Positions 42,138 through 50,331 of a DNA stretch of 64,000 bases are shown here, in pieces. The DNA lies in assembly GCF_036075115.1 (NCBI RefSeq), contig NZ_CP107958.1, positions 5,146,001 through 5,210,000 on the forward strand, read 5' to 3'. The first letter of the stretch is position 1; every line of letters starts with the position of its first letter. A program made the position numbers and the translations under genes. The notes under the pieces are model-generated. The model was not told the DNA's origin. It saw only the letters and a list, made by a program, of their open reading frames with translations, and ran no database searches. Source of the stretch: Streptomyces sp. NBC_00377. GTDB taxonomy: Bacteria > Actinomycetota > Actinomycetes > Streptomycetales > Streptomycetaceae.

Positions 42138-42550
42138 GGCCGCTCCAGAACCCACTGCGGGAGCCCGTCGCCGTCGAAGACGACCTGCACGCGGGCGCCG
42201 ATCCGGACGCGGTCGGGGGAGAGGGAGTTCAGTGGGGCGCCGGGGCCGCTCACCAGGTTTCCCACCACCCGGATGCGGGGCGCCTCGGCCAGCTCGACCA
42301 GGATCACGTTGTAGGGGGCGTGTGCGGCGTAGTCGGGCAGCAGGGGCGGATGCGGGACGACGTAGGACCAGATCCGCCCGCGTCCCGACATCAGCCGCCA
42401 CTCGCTCGCGAAGGACCGGCAGTGCGGGCAGCAGGGGCGGGGCGGGAAGCGGGGTTCGCCGCAGTCGCCGCAGGTCTGGACACGGAGTTCGCCCTGGGCG
42501 GCGTACCGCCAGAAGGGGGCGCCGTCGGCGTCGGTGACGGGGCTGAGCAT
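42134..42550 (-). CDS. DUF35/OB-fold zinc-ribbon protein, partner of the adjacent thiolase-like protein
   Basis: A 138-residue DUF35 protein: zinc ribbon CGDCGEPRFPPRPCCPHC (about 27-44), then an OB-fold (GRIWSYVVPHPPLLPDYAAH, PYNVILVELAEAPRIRVVGN, RVRIGARVQVVF). It lies 24 bp after the thiolase-like gene and overlaps the hydratase gene by 4 bases. In known systems the DUF35 protein is needed for the thiolase-like subunit to retro-aldol cleave or bind acyl-CoA. The genetic linkage here is strong evidence that the pair forms one enzyme. Confidence 0.9.
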   Translation of the reverse strand: MLSPVTDADGAPFWRYAAQGELRVQTCGDCGEPRFPPRPCCPHCRSFASEWRLMSGRGRIWSYVVPHPPLLPDYAAHAPYNVILVELAEAPRIRVVGNLVSGPGAPLNSLSPDRVRIGARVQVVFDGDGLPQWVLERP

Positions 42551-42574
42551 CGCTGGATCAACTCCTCGGTGCGT

Positions 42575-43732
42575 TCAGTTCCGGAGCAGCAGGGCGGAGG
42601 TCGGGACGCCCTCACCGGCGGTGACGAGGCAGGTCGCGGCGTTCGGCACCTGGGCGGTGCTGGTCCCGCGCAGCTGCTTCACGCCCTCGTTGATGAGGTT
42701 GAAGCCGTGTACGTAGGCCTCGCTGAGCCCGCCGCCGCCGGTGTTGAGGGGCAGCCGTCCGCCGGTCTCCAGGGCGCCTCCCTCGGTGAACGCCCCACCC
42801 TCTCCCCGGCCGCAGAACCCGTACCCCTCCAGGGAGAGCGGCACGAGGGGGGTGAAGGCGTCGTAGATCTGCGCGACGTCGACGTCGGACGGGGTGAAGT
42901 CGGCGTGCTTCCACAGGTGCCGGGCGGCGGCCCAGGCGGGGCCGGTGAGCGGGTCGTCGTTCCAGTAGTTGACCATGCCGTGGTGCTGGGCGGGCAGGCC
43001 CTGGGCGGCGGAGTGGACGTAGACGGGCGTCCGGCGGCAGTCGCGGGCCCGTTCGCCGCTCACCACCACGCAGGCCAACGCCCCGTCCGTCTCGAGGCAG
43101 TTGTCGTACAGGCACAGGGGTTCGCTGATCCACCGGGACGACATGTACATCTCGCGGGTGAGGGGCCGTTCGTACATCACGGCGGCCGGGTTCTGGTTGG
43201 CGCGGTTGCGGCAGGCGAGGGCCACGTTGAAGAGGTGGTCGCGGGTGGCGCCGTACTCGTGCAGATAGCGGCGGGCGAGCATGGCTATCTCGTCGGCGGG
43301 CCGCAGCAGACCGAAGGGCCGGGTCCACTGGGCCGGGGTGGGGAGCTGGACGGCCGTGTTGGTCCAGGGCCGGGGTCCTGAGCCCCTCTTGCGCGACCGC
43401 CAGGCCACTCCCACCGTCGCCTGTCCGGAGGCGATGGCCGAGGCGAGGTGGGCGACGGTGGCGCAGGAACCGCCGCCGCCGAAACCGATCTTGCTGAAGA
43501 AGGTCAGGTCCCCGAACCCGACGGCCTTCGCGAGCTCGACCTCGTCCGTCTCCTCCATGGTGTAGGAGGCGAGGGCGTCGACCTCCCCCGGATCGATCCC
43601 GGCGTCGTCGAGGGCGGCGAGCACGGCCCGGCAGGCGAGGGTCCGCTCGTCCTCGGGGAGGTGTTTCGCGAAGGGCGTCTGCCCGATGCCGACGATGGCG
43701 GTGGCGTCCTTGAGTCCGGTCCCTGCGGGCAT
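42575..43732 (-). CDS. Thiolase-like protein (Ltp/retro-aldolase type)
   Basis: A 385-residue thiolase-superfamily protein. N-terminus ATAIVGIGQTPFAKHLPEDE; active-site region GFGGGGSCATVAHLASAIAS (about 83-102), where the standard nucleophilic Cys position is Gly and a Cys stands further along. Near the C-terminus NTGGGGLSEAYVHGFNLINE (about 332-351) replaces the usual GHP histidine with a Tyr-Val-His-Gly motif, as in Ltp2-type aldolases that use tyrosines. With the adjacent DUF35 protein it probably cleaves a hydroxyacyl-CoA by retro-aldol chemistry; this is inferred from family knowledge. Confidence 0.85.
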   Translation of the reverse strand: MPAGTGLKDATAIVGIGQTPFAKHLPEDERTLACRAVLAALDDAGIDPGEVDALASYTMEETDEVELAKAVGFGDLTFFSKIGFGGGGSCATVAHLASAIASGQATVGVAWRSRKRGSGPRPWTNTAVQLPTPAQWTRPFGLLRPADEIAMLARRYLHEYGATRDHLFNVALACRNRANQNPAAVMYERPLTREMYMSSRWISEPLCLYDNCLETDGALACVVVSGERARDCRRTPVYVHSAAQGLPAQHHGMVNYWNDDPLTGPAWAAARHLWKHADFTPSDVDVAQIYDAFTPLVPLSLEGYGFCGRGEGGAFTEGGALETGGRLPLNTGGGGLSEAYVHGFNLINEGVKQLRGTSTAQVPNAATCLVTAGEGVPTSALLLRN

Positions 43733-43764
43733 GCTGCACGCACCTCCACACGGCGACTGCGCTG

Positions 43765-43779
43765 CTGACAGTGCGTCAG
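43765..43779. promoter_or_regulatory. Regulon operator copy 10, overlapping a -35 hexamer
   Basis: CTGACAGTGCGTCAG. Its first six bases, CTGACA, stand as a -35 exactly 17 bp before the -10-like TAATCT (43788-43793) for the downstream CoA ligase gene. Confidence 0.8.
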
Positions 43780-43791
43780 GTTACCGCTAAT

Positions 43792-43806
43792 CTGACGGGT
43801 AGTCAG
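43792..43806. promoter_or_regulatory. Regulon operator copy 11, overlapping the -10 end
   Basis: CTGACGGGTAGTCAG, centre 27 bp from copy 10 and beginning at the end of TAATCT. It lies 18 bp before the ATG at 43825. Confidence 0.8.
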
Positions 43807-43824
43807 CTAGTGGGGAGGCTGGTC

Positions 43825-45405
43825 ATGCGCGGTGACATGGAGTGGGGAACGATCCCCGGCCTGGTCCGCTGGGCGGCCGAGCGGTACGCGGAGACCGAGG
43901 CGGTGGTGGAGGGCCGCACCCGGATCACGTACGCCGAGCTCGGCGCCCGGGTCGAACGCGCGACGGCGGCCTGCCTGGCGCTCGGCGTGCGGACGGGCGA
44001 CCGGGTGGGAATCTGGGCCCCCAACTCCCTGGACTGGATGGTGGCCGCGCTGGGCGCGGTGGGGGCCGGAGCCGTGCTCGTCCCCCTGAACACGCGCTTC
44101 AAGGGCGCCGAGGCGGCCGATGTGCTGCGCCGCAGCGGAGCCCGTCTGCTGTTCGTCACCGGCACGTTCCTCGGGACGTCGTACGTGGCGTCGCTGCGCC
44201 GGGCCGCGGCGGAGGGCGACGGGGACGGCCCGCTGCCGGGGCTCCCCGCGCTGGAGCGGGTGGTGGTGCTCTCCGACGACGCCCCGGCGGACTTCGGCAC
44301 CTGGAAGGACTTCCTGGCGGGCGGCGAGGGCACCGGTACGGCGGAGGTCCGCGCGCGGGCGGACGAGGTGACCGGGGAACGGCCCTCGGACATCGTCTTC
44401 ACCTCGGGCACCACGGGCCGCCCCAAGGGGGCGGTGATCACGCACGCGCAGACGCTGCGGGCGTACGAGGTGTGGTCCGACCTCGCGGGGCTGCGGCACG
44501 GCGACCGCTACCTGATCGTGAACCCCTTCTTCCACACCTTCGGCTACAAGGCGGGCGTGATCGCCTGTCTGATGCGGGGTGCGACGATGATCCCCCAGCC
44601 GGTGTTCGACGTGGACACGGTCCTGGCGAACGTGGCGTCGGAACGGGTGTCGGTCCTTCCCGGGCCGCCGACGCTCCATCAGTCGCTCCTGGACCACGCG
44701 GCACGGGACACGTACGACCTGTCGGCGCTGCGGCTGGTGGTGACGGGCGCGGCGGTCGTGCCGCTGCGGCTCGTCGAACGCCTGCGGGGCGAACTCGGCG
44801 TGGAGACCGTCCTGACGGCGTACGGCCTCTCGGAGGCGAGCGGCATCGTCACCATGTGCCGGCGCGGGGACGACCCCGCGGTCATCGCCTCGACGTCGGG
44901 CCGTGCGATCCCCGGCACCGAGGTGCGGGTGGACGCGGCGCCGGGCGAACCGGGGGAGGTCCTGGTCCGGGGCTTCAACGTCATGCGGGGCTACTACGAG
45001 GACGAGGCGGCGACGGCGCAGGCGCTGACCCCGGACGGCTGGCTGCGCACCGGCGACGTGGGCGTCCTGGACGCCGCCGGCAACCTCCGGATCACCGACC
45101 GCCTCAAGGACATGTTCATCGTCGGCGGCTTCAACGCCTACCCGGCGGAGATAGAGCAACGCCTCGGCCTGCACCCGGATGTGGCCGACGTGGCGGTGAT
45201 CGGCGTCCCGGACCCCCGGCTGGGCGAGGTGGGCAGGGCGTACGTGGTCCGGCGGCCGGGCGCGGTGTCCACGGCCGACGACCTGATCGCCTGGGCCCGC
45301 CGCGAGATGGCCAACTACAAGGTCCCGAGGACGGTCGAGTTCGTGACGACGCTGCCGCGCAACGCGAGCGGCAAGGTGATGAAGGGGGCGTTGCGGGCCC
45401 GGTGA
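43825..45405 (+). CDS. Acyl-CoA synthetase (AMP-forming, FadD3-like)
   Basis: A 526-residue adenylate-forming ligase: P-loop FTSGTTGRPKGAV (about 192-204), AYGLSEASG (about 332-340), GWLRTGDVGVLD (about 408-419), hinge DRLKDMFIVGGFNAYPAEIE (about 428-447) and the C-terminal PRNASGKVMKGALR with the catalytic lysine. The overall pattern resembles FadD3-type ligases that activate propionate-ring acids in steroid degradation; this is suggestive only. ATG 43825 follows GGGGAGG; longer frames upstream would place the operators inside the coding sequence. Divergent from the thiolase operon. Confidence 0.9.
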   Translation: MRGDMEWGTIPGLVRWAAERYAETEAVVEGRTRITYAELGARVERATAACLALGVRTGDRVGIWAPNSLDWMVAALGAVGAGAVLVPLNTRFKGAEAADVLRRSGARLLFVTGTFLGTSYVASLRRAAAEGDGDGPLPGLPALERVVVLSDDAPADFGTWKDFLAGGEGTGTAEVRARADEVTGERPSDIVFTSGTTGRPKGAVITHAQTLRAYEVWSDLAGLRHGDRYLIVNPFFHTFGYKAGVIACLMRGATMIPQPVFDVDTVLANVASERVSVLPGPPTLHQSLLDHAARDTYDLSALRLVVTGAAVVPLRLVERLRGELGVETVLTAYGLSEASGIVTMCRRGDDPAVIASTSGRAIPGTEVRVDAAPGEPGEVLVRGFNVMRGYYEDEAATAQALTPDGWLRTGDVGVLDAAGNLRITDRLKDMFIVGGFNAYPAEIEQRLGLHPDVADVAVIGVPDPRLGEVGRAYVVRRPGAVSTADDLIAWARREMANYKVPRTVEFVTTLPRNASGKVMKGALRAR

Positions 45406-45434
45406 CAGGCTGACCCGCAACGCCCGGACACGCC

Positions 45435-45473
45435 TCGGCCGCGGTGGCTCCCCCTCCGAGCCACCGCGGCCGA
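45435..45473. terminator. Bidirectional hairpin terminator
   Basis: Perfect 16-bp arms TCGGCCGCGGTGGCTC / GAGCCACCGCGGCCGA with a 7-base loop, between the convergent CoA ligase and afsS genes. Confidence 0.85.
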
Positions 45474-45490
45474 TTCCCGTGAGACGGTGC

Positions 45491-45691
45491 TTACTTGCCG
45501 CCGCCCAGGCCCAGGGCGGGCGGCACCGGCGCGTGGTTCTCCAGAGTGACGATCTTGTCGTCGGCCGCCGGCGCGGCCGCCTCGGTCTCCGGCGACGTGG
45601 GCTGGGGCCGCTCCGGCAGGATCGGAGCGTGGTTCTCCATCGTGGTGATGTCCGCGGTGACGTCCGTCGGCTGCTTCTCGGTGCTGCTCAT
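45491..45691 (-). CDS. afsS: Small regulatory protein AfsS (AfsR2)
   Basis: A 66-residue protein immediately downstream of afsR. Two repeat motifs, ITTMENHAPILP (residues 15-26) and IVTLENHAPVPP (47-58), match the T-x2-N-H-A-P repeats described for AfsS. In S. coelicolor afsS is transcribed under AfsR control and stimulates actinorhodin and undecylprodigiosin production, linking secondary metabolism to nutrient stress. ATG 45691 follows GGGGGAG; the open frame extends further upstream without a binding site. AfsR-type direct repeats lie about 165 bp upstream. Confidence 0.9.
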   Translation of the reverse strand: MSSTEKQPTDVTADITTMENHAPILPERPQPTSPETEAAAPAADDKIVTLENHAPVPPALGLGGGK

Positions 45692-45854
45692 GTTCGGCTC
45701 CCCCTGGGAGTTCTCAAGTGAGTGAGGCGCCTCTGTCCGGCGATTCCCCCGAGTATCGCCGGACAGAGACATGTGCCGGAGCCCACCCCCCAGCGGGCTC
45801 GTACGGCCCGTCTGCCCCCCGATGCGACGGTCCGTGAAGCAGAGCCTGGCAGGC

Positions 45855-45876
45855 GGTCATAAACGTTCGATGAACG
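45855..45876 (-). promoter_or_regulatory. AfsR/PhoP-type 11-bp direct repeats in the afsS promoter
   Basis: On the minus strand CGTTCATCGAA is followed directly by CGTTTATGACC, two 11-bp units each starting CGTT(C/T)AT. They lie just beyond the afsR stop and upstream of afsS, where AfsR and PhoP are known to bind in S. coelicolor. CAGGCT (45848-45843) could be the -10. Confidence 0.75.
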
Positions 45877-45879
45877 CCG

Positions 45880-48876
45880 TCACCGGGCCGTCTCCGAGGA
45901 GGTCTCCAGGGGCGTCAGCAGACGGCGCACCTCGGCGGTGTCGGGTGCCCCCGACCGCTCCAGCAGCGACAGAGCCTCGTGCCAGCAGGCCCGTGCCCGG
46001 TCCGACTGGCCGAGGGCGTGCAGGCTCCTGCCCAGCGTGGTCAGCACGCTGCCCCGGATGAGGTCACCACCGATGAACCCGATCGCCAACGCCTGCTCGG
46101 CGTGCTGGGCCGCCTGCGCCGGACGCCGGTCGGCCAGGTGCAGCTGGGCGATGCGGAAGTGCGTCGTCCCCTCCCACAGCCGCTGCCGGTTGCTGCCGAA
46201 CATCTCCAGCGCGTCGGACAGCTGTGCCAGTCCCTCGGCGAGCCGCCCGGCGCTGATCAGCGCGACACCGAGGGCGTAGCGGCCGTTGGCGAGGCGCAGG
46301 GTGAGACCGAGCTGCTGGTAGATGTCGACGCCCTGGCGGGCCAGGGTGACGGCGTCGGACGGGCGGTTCATCCGCTCGTAGAGCCGCGAGAGATTGCACA
46401 GCGCGTTGGCCTCCCCCGGCTGGTTCCCGTCCGCCCGGTAGCCGTCCCGGGCGGTGGTGAGGAACTCCTCGGCCTGCTCGTAGCGTCCCTGGCCGAGTGC
46501 GATGATCCCCCGGTCCGTGGCCGCCCAGCTGACCGGCGTCGCGTCGTCCGCGGCCGTGGCCAGCTCGATCGCGCGCCGGGCCTCCTCGTCGGCCTCGGAG
46601 TACCGTCCGGCGGCGAGGTGGACGTTGGAGAGCGCCGTGCGGGCGCGGCTCTCGGCGCGGACGTCGGCGGCTTCCTGCGCGGCGTCCCGCAGGGCCGTGG
46701 CCGCCCACTCGTACTGCTTGGCGTTGGCCCCCGACTCCGCGAGGTCCTTGGCGGCCCACAGGAGATCGACGGCACGGCGCAGCCCGCTGCCGGTCTGCTG
46801 CTGGCGTGCGCACGCGAGGAGGCACTGCGCCTCCGCGAAGAGCCAGTCCAGGGCCTGGCTCCGCTCACCGAAGGAGAGGCCCCGGTACGCGGTGCGCTCC
46901 AGGTGGACGACGGTGCGGTCCCCCGGCCGTTCGATCGCGTAGACCCCGGCCGCCGTCGCCAGATAGAAGTCCAGCAGGCGCGACAGCGCGGCCCCGCGCC
47001 CGCTGGGTGGCCATTCGTCGCGTTCCGCGCATGCACGCGCGTAGAGCCGGACCAGGTCGTGGAAGCGGTAGCGGCCGGGCGCCGCGGATTCCAGCAGGGA
47101 GGTGTCCACCAGGGACTCCAGCAGGTCCTCGGTGTCCTCCACCGGCAGGTCCAGCACCGCCGCGGCCGCCGCAAGGGAGATGTCCGGGCCGTCCGCCAGA
47201 CCAAGCAGCCGGAACGCGCGGGCCTGGGCGGGTTCCAGGGCGCCGTAACCGAGCTCGAACGTGGCCTTCACCGCGAGGTCGCCCGCCTGGAGCTCGTCCA
47301 GCCGGCGCCGTTCGTCCGCCAGCTTCGCGGCGAGGACGGAGACCGTCCAGGTCCGCCGCGCCGCCAGCCGGGAGGCGGCGATGCGGATGGCCAGCGGCAG
47401 GAATCCGCAGGCGGCCACCACGTCCAGCGCGGCCTTGCGCTCCGACGCCACCCGCTCCTCGCCGACGATCCGGGTGAACAGGGAGAGCGCCTCGTCGGGG
47501 GACATCACGTCCAGATCGACGAGATGCGCTCCCGCCAGGTCCACCATCCGCACCCGTGAGGTGACCAGCGCCGCGCAGCCCTCCGTGCCCGGCAGCAGCG
47601 GGCGTATCTGGGCCGCGTCCTTCGCGTTGTCCAGCAGCACCAGCACCCGGCGGCCGTCCAGCACCGAGCGGTACAGCGCCGCCCGTTCCTCCAGCGAGTC
47701 GGGGATCGCCGAGTCCGCCGTGCCCAGGGCGCGCAGGAACGACCCGAGGACCGTCTCGGTCTCCGCCGACCGTGGCCCCGCGCCCTGGAGGTCGACGTAC
47801 AACTGGCCGTCGGGGAAGGCCGGCCGGGCCTGGTGGGCCACGTGCACCGCGAGGGTCGTCTTGCCCACGCCGCCGATGCCCGCGAGCGCGGACACCGCCA
47901 TCACCCGGCCGCCCGCGCCGGTGCCGTCGCCGGCGCCCGCCAGCACCTCGCCCAGTTCCCGCACGAAGGCGGAGCGGCCGGTGAAGTCGGGGACAGTAGC
48001 CGGGAGTTGCGCCGGCCGTACCCGCACCATCGCTGGTTCCGCCACCGGCGCGGAAGGCTCGGCCAGCTCCGGATCGGCCTGCAAGATGCGGCTCTGCAAC
48101 TGCCGCAGCCCGGCCCGCGGATCCACCCCCAGCTCCTCCGCCAGCAGCCGCCGGGTGTCCGCGTACACGGCGAGCGCCTCCGCCTGCCGGCCGCTGCGGT
48201 AGAGCGCCAGCATCAGCAGCTCGCGCAGCCTCTCGCGCAGCGGGTACGCGGCGGTGAGCGCGGTGAGTTCGGAGACCGCCTCGGCGTGGCAGCCCTGCTC
48301 CAGGTCCATGTCCAGGCGGGATTCCAGCAGCCCGAGCCGCCATTCCTCCAGCCGGACGCGCTGTGCCTCCGCGTACGGCCCGGGGACGCCGGCCAGGGCC
48401 TCCCCGTCCCACAGTCCCAGCGTCCGGTTCAGCACCTCGCGGGCGTGGGAGAGGTCACCGGCGGTGCGCGCCTTCTCCGCCTCCGCCGCCCACTCCTGCG
48501 CCACCACCAGGTCCAGCGCGCCCTCCGCCGGCACGCGCACCGCGTAGCCGCCCGACTCGCTCACCAGGACGCCCGGGTCCAGGACCTTGCGCAGTCGGGA
48601 GGCATACGTCCGTACCGCCGCCAGGGCCTGGGAGGGAGGTTCCTCGCCCCACAGCGCGTCGATCAGTTCGGCGGCCGTCGCGGTGCGGCCCTCGCGCAGC
48701 AACAGGGCGGCCAGCAGGGCGCGTTGCTGAGGCGAACCGGTGGCGAGCCGCTCGTCGCCGCGGCATGCGCGCACCGGCCCGAGCACGTCGAAGCGCAGCG
48801 CCGCCGGCTCCTCGGGCGAGCCGGGACGTCTCTGCTCCGGCACCCGCGGGTCGCGGTGTCCTACCCGGTCGTCCAT
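45880..48876 (-). CDS. afsR: SARP-type transcriptional activator AfsR
   Basis: A 998-residue regulator with the AfsR plan: an OmpR-like DNA-binding domain at about 28-105 (LRFDVLGPVRACRGDERLAT, SPQQRALLAALLLREGRTAT), a bacterial transcriptional activation domain to about 265 (RERLRELLMLALYRSGRQAE), an NB-ARC ATPase with P-loop GIGGVGKTTLAVHVA near 330-345 and LVLLDNAKDA, and C-terminal tetratricopeptide-like repeats from about 700. In S. coelicolor AfsR is phosphorylated by AfsK and activates afsS. The order afsR then afsS on one strand is conserved here. Confidence 0.95.
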   Translation of the reverse strand: MDDRVGHRDPRVPEQRRPGSPEEPAALRFDVLGPVRACRGDERLATGSPQQRALLAALLLREGRTATAAELIDALWGEEPPSQALAAVRTYASRLRKVLDPGVLVSESGGYAVRVPAEGALDLVVAQEWAAEAEKARTAGDLSHAREVLNRTLGLWDGEALAGVPGPYAEAQRVRLEEWRLGLLESRLDMDLEQGCHAEAVSELTALTAAYPLRERLRELLMLALYRSGRQAEALAVYADTRRLLAEELGVDPRAGLRQLQSRILQADPELAEPSAPVAEPAMVRVRPAQLPATVPDFTGRSAFVRELGEVLAGAGDGTGAGGRVMAVSALAGIGGVGKTTLAVHVAHQARPAFPDGQLYVDLQGAGPRSAETETVLGSFLRALGTADSAIPDSLEERAALYRSVLDGRRVLVLLDNAKDAAQIRPLLPGTEGCAALVTSRVRMVDLAGAHLVDLDVMSPDEALSLFTRIVGEERVASERKAALDVVAACGFLPLAIRIAASRLAARRTWTVSVLAAKLADERRRLDELQAGDLAVKATFELGYGALEPAQARAFRLLGLADGPDISLAAAAAVLDLPVEDTEDLLESLVDTSLLESAAPGRYRFHDLVRLYARACAERDEWPPSGRGAALSRLLDFYLATAAGVYAIERPGDRTVVHLERTAYRGLSFGERSQALDWLFAEAQCLLACARQQQTGSGLRRAVDLLWAAKDLAESGANAKQYEWAATALRDAAQEAADVRAESRARTALSNVHLAAGRYSEADEEARRAIELATAADDATPVSWAATDRGIIALGQGRYEQAEEFLTTARDGYRADGNQPGEANALCNLSRLYERMNRPSDAVTLARQGVDIYQQLGLTLRLANGRYALGVALISAGRLAEGLAQLSDALEMFGSNRQRLWEGTTHFRIAQLHLADRRPAQAAQHAEQALAIGFIGGDLIRGSVLTTLGRSLHALGQSDRARACWHEALSLLERSGAPDTAEVRRLLTPLETSSETAR

Positions 48877-49033
48877 CAGGGCTCCCCTTAGGCATCCGAA
48901 TTACCTGTTCAGTTTGCCCTGTCCATGTCGGAACCGTCAGCCTGCCCGGGAGGTGCGCGGGAGTCCACACGTCCCACACGTCCGATGCGCACACATCCCC
49001 ACAGAGTCGATCGGTCCGGGCGCGGCCCACTAG

Positions 49034-49048
49034 CTGACGATCCGTCAG
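49034..49048. promoter_or_regulatory. Regulon operator copy 12, overlapping a -35 hexamer
   Basis: CTGACGATCCGTCAG. Its CTGACG lies 17 bp before TACCGT (49057-49062), which is 6 nt before the ATG at 49069, indicating a leaderless promoter. Confidence 0.82.
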
Positions 49049-49068
49049 ATCGGCGCTACCGTGCCCCC

Positions 49069-50331
49069 ATGGAGAACGCACTGGAGAACGCATCGCAGAC
49101 CGCGAAGACCGCACAGGACCTCCCGCTGATCATCTCCGTCGACGACCACACCGTGGAGCCGAGCACGGTCTGGCAGGACCGCCTCCCGAAGAAGTACCTC
49201 GACACCGGCCCCCGGGTCGTCCGCGCCCCGCTGAAGGAGATGACCTTCCTCGGCGGCCGCTTCAAGCCCGTGATGGGCGAGCCCGGCGACGACGGCCCCA
49301 TCGGCGACTGGTGGGTCTACGAGGACCTGCGCCGCCCCCTCACCCGCCTGGACACCGCCGTCGGCTTCAGCCGGGACGAGATCAAGCTGGAGGTCATCAC
49401 CTACGAGCAGATGCGCCCCGGCTCCTACGACGTCCCGTCCCGCCTCGCCGACATGGACGTCAACCACGTCCAGTCCGCCGTCTGCTTCCCCACCTTCCCG
49501 CGCTTCTGCGGCCAGACCTTCACCGAGGCGGCCGACCACGAACTGGGCCTGCTGTGCGTGCGCGCCTACAACGACTGGACGGTGGAGGAGTGGTGCGGCC
49601 CGCAGGCGCGGGGCCGGCTGATCCCGCTCACCCTCATCCCGCTCTGGGACGCCGAGCTGGCGGCGGCCGAGGTCCGGCGCAACGCGGCGCGCGGGGTCCG
49701 GGCGGTCGCCTTCTCCGAGATACCCCCGCACCTCGGTCTGCCCTCCGTGCACACCGACTACTGGGACCCCTTCCTCGCGGCCTGCGACGAGACCGGCACG
49801 GTCGTGGCCATGCACATCGGCTCCTCGAGCCGCATGCCCTCCACCTCCGCCGACGCCCCGCCCGCCGTCGGCTCCACCATCACCTTCGCCAACTGCTGCT
49901 TCTCGATGGTCGACTGGCTGATGAGCGGCAAGTTCGAGCGCTTCCCGAACCTGAAGGTGATGTACGCGGAGGGCCAGATCGGCTGGATCCCGTACATCCT
50001 GGAGCGCGCCGACGTGGTGTGGGAGGAGAACCGGGGCTGGGGCGGGGTCGCGGACAAGGTCCACCGCCCGCCGTCCGAGCTGTTCGCCGACCACGTCTAC
50101 GGCTGCTTCTTCGACGACGCGTTCGGCCTGCGCAACCTCGACTCCGTCGGCGTCGGGAACGTCCTCTACGAGACCGACTACCCGCACTCCGACTCCACCT
50201 GGCCGAAGTCGCGCGAGGTCGGCGAGGCGCAGATGGGCCACCTCGCGCCGGACGTGGTGGAGCGGATCGTCCGGGGCAACGCGATCGAGCTGCTGGGGCT
50301 CACCCCGGACGGCCTGTGGAGCCCGCGGTGA
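49069..50331 (+). CDS. Amidohydrolase-family metal-dependent hydrolase (paralogue of the 4817 gene)
   Basis: A 420-residue Amidohydro_2 protein: IISVDDHTVEPSTVWQDRLP near the start, then DMDVNHVQSAVCFPTFPRFC, AMHIGSSSRMPS and YETDYPHSDSTWPKSREVGE, each closely parallel to the paralogue at 4817. No Shine-Dalgarno precedes ATG 49069; a -10 (TACCGT) lies 6 nt upstream, so a leaderless mRNA is likely, and earlier in-frame starts would put the operator in the gene. It overlaps the next gene by 4 bases (GTGA). The reaction is unknown; hydrolytic or decarboxylating attack on a ring-derived acid is one option. Confidence 0.86.
   Translation: MENALENASQTAKTAQDLPLIISVDDHTVEPSTVWQDRLPKKYLDTGPRVVRAPLKEMTFLGGRFKPVMGEPGDDGPIGDWWVYEDLRRPLTRLDTAVGFSRDEIKLEVITYEQMRPGSYDVPSRLADMDVNHVQSAVCFPTFPRFCGQTFTEAADHELGLLCVRAYNDWTVEEWCGPQARGRLIPLTLIPLWDAELAAAEVRRNAARGVRAVAFSEIPPHLGLPSVHTDYWDPFLAACDETGTVVAMHIGSSSRMPSTSADAPPAVGSTITFANCCFSMVDWLMSGKFERFPNLKVMYAEGQIGWIPYILERADVVWEENRGWGGVADKVHRPPSELFADHVYGCFFDDAFGLRNLDSVGVGNVLYETDYPHSDSTWPKSREVGEAQMGHLAPDVVERIVRGNAIELLGLTPDGLWSPR

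Noticed and set aside
41007..42314. Long plus-strand frame opposite the hydratase and DUF35 genes
   Set aside because: It is the mirror of well-supported minus-strand genes with recognisable motifs, and its own product matches nothing.
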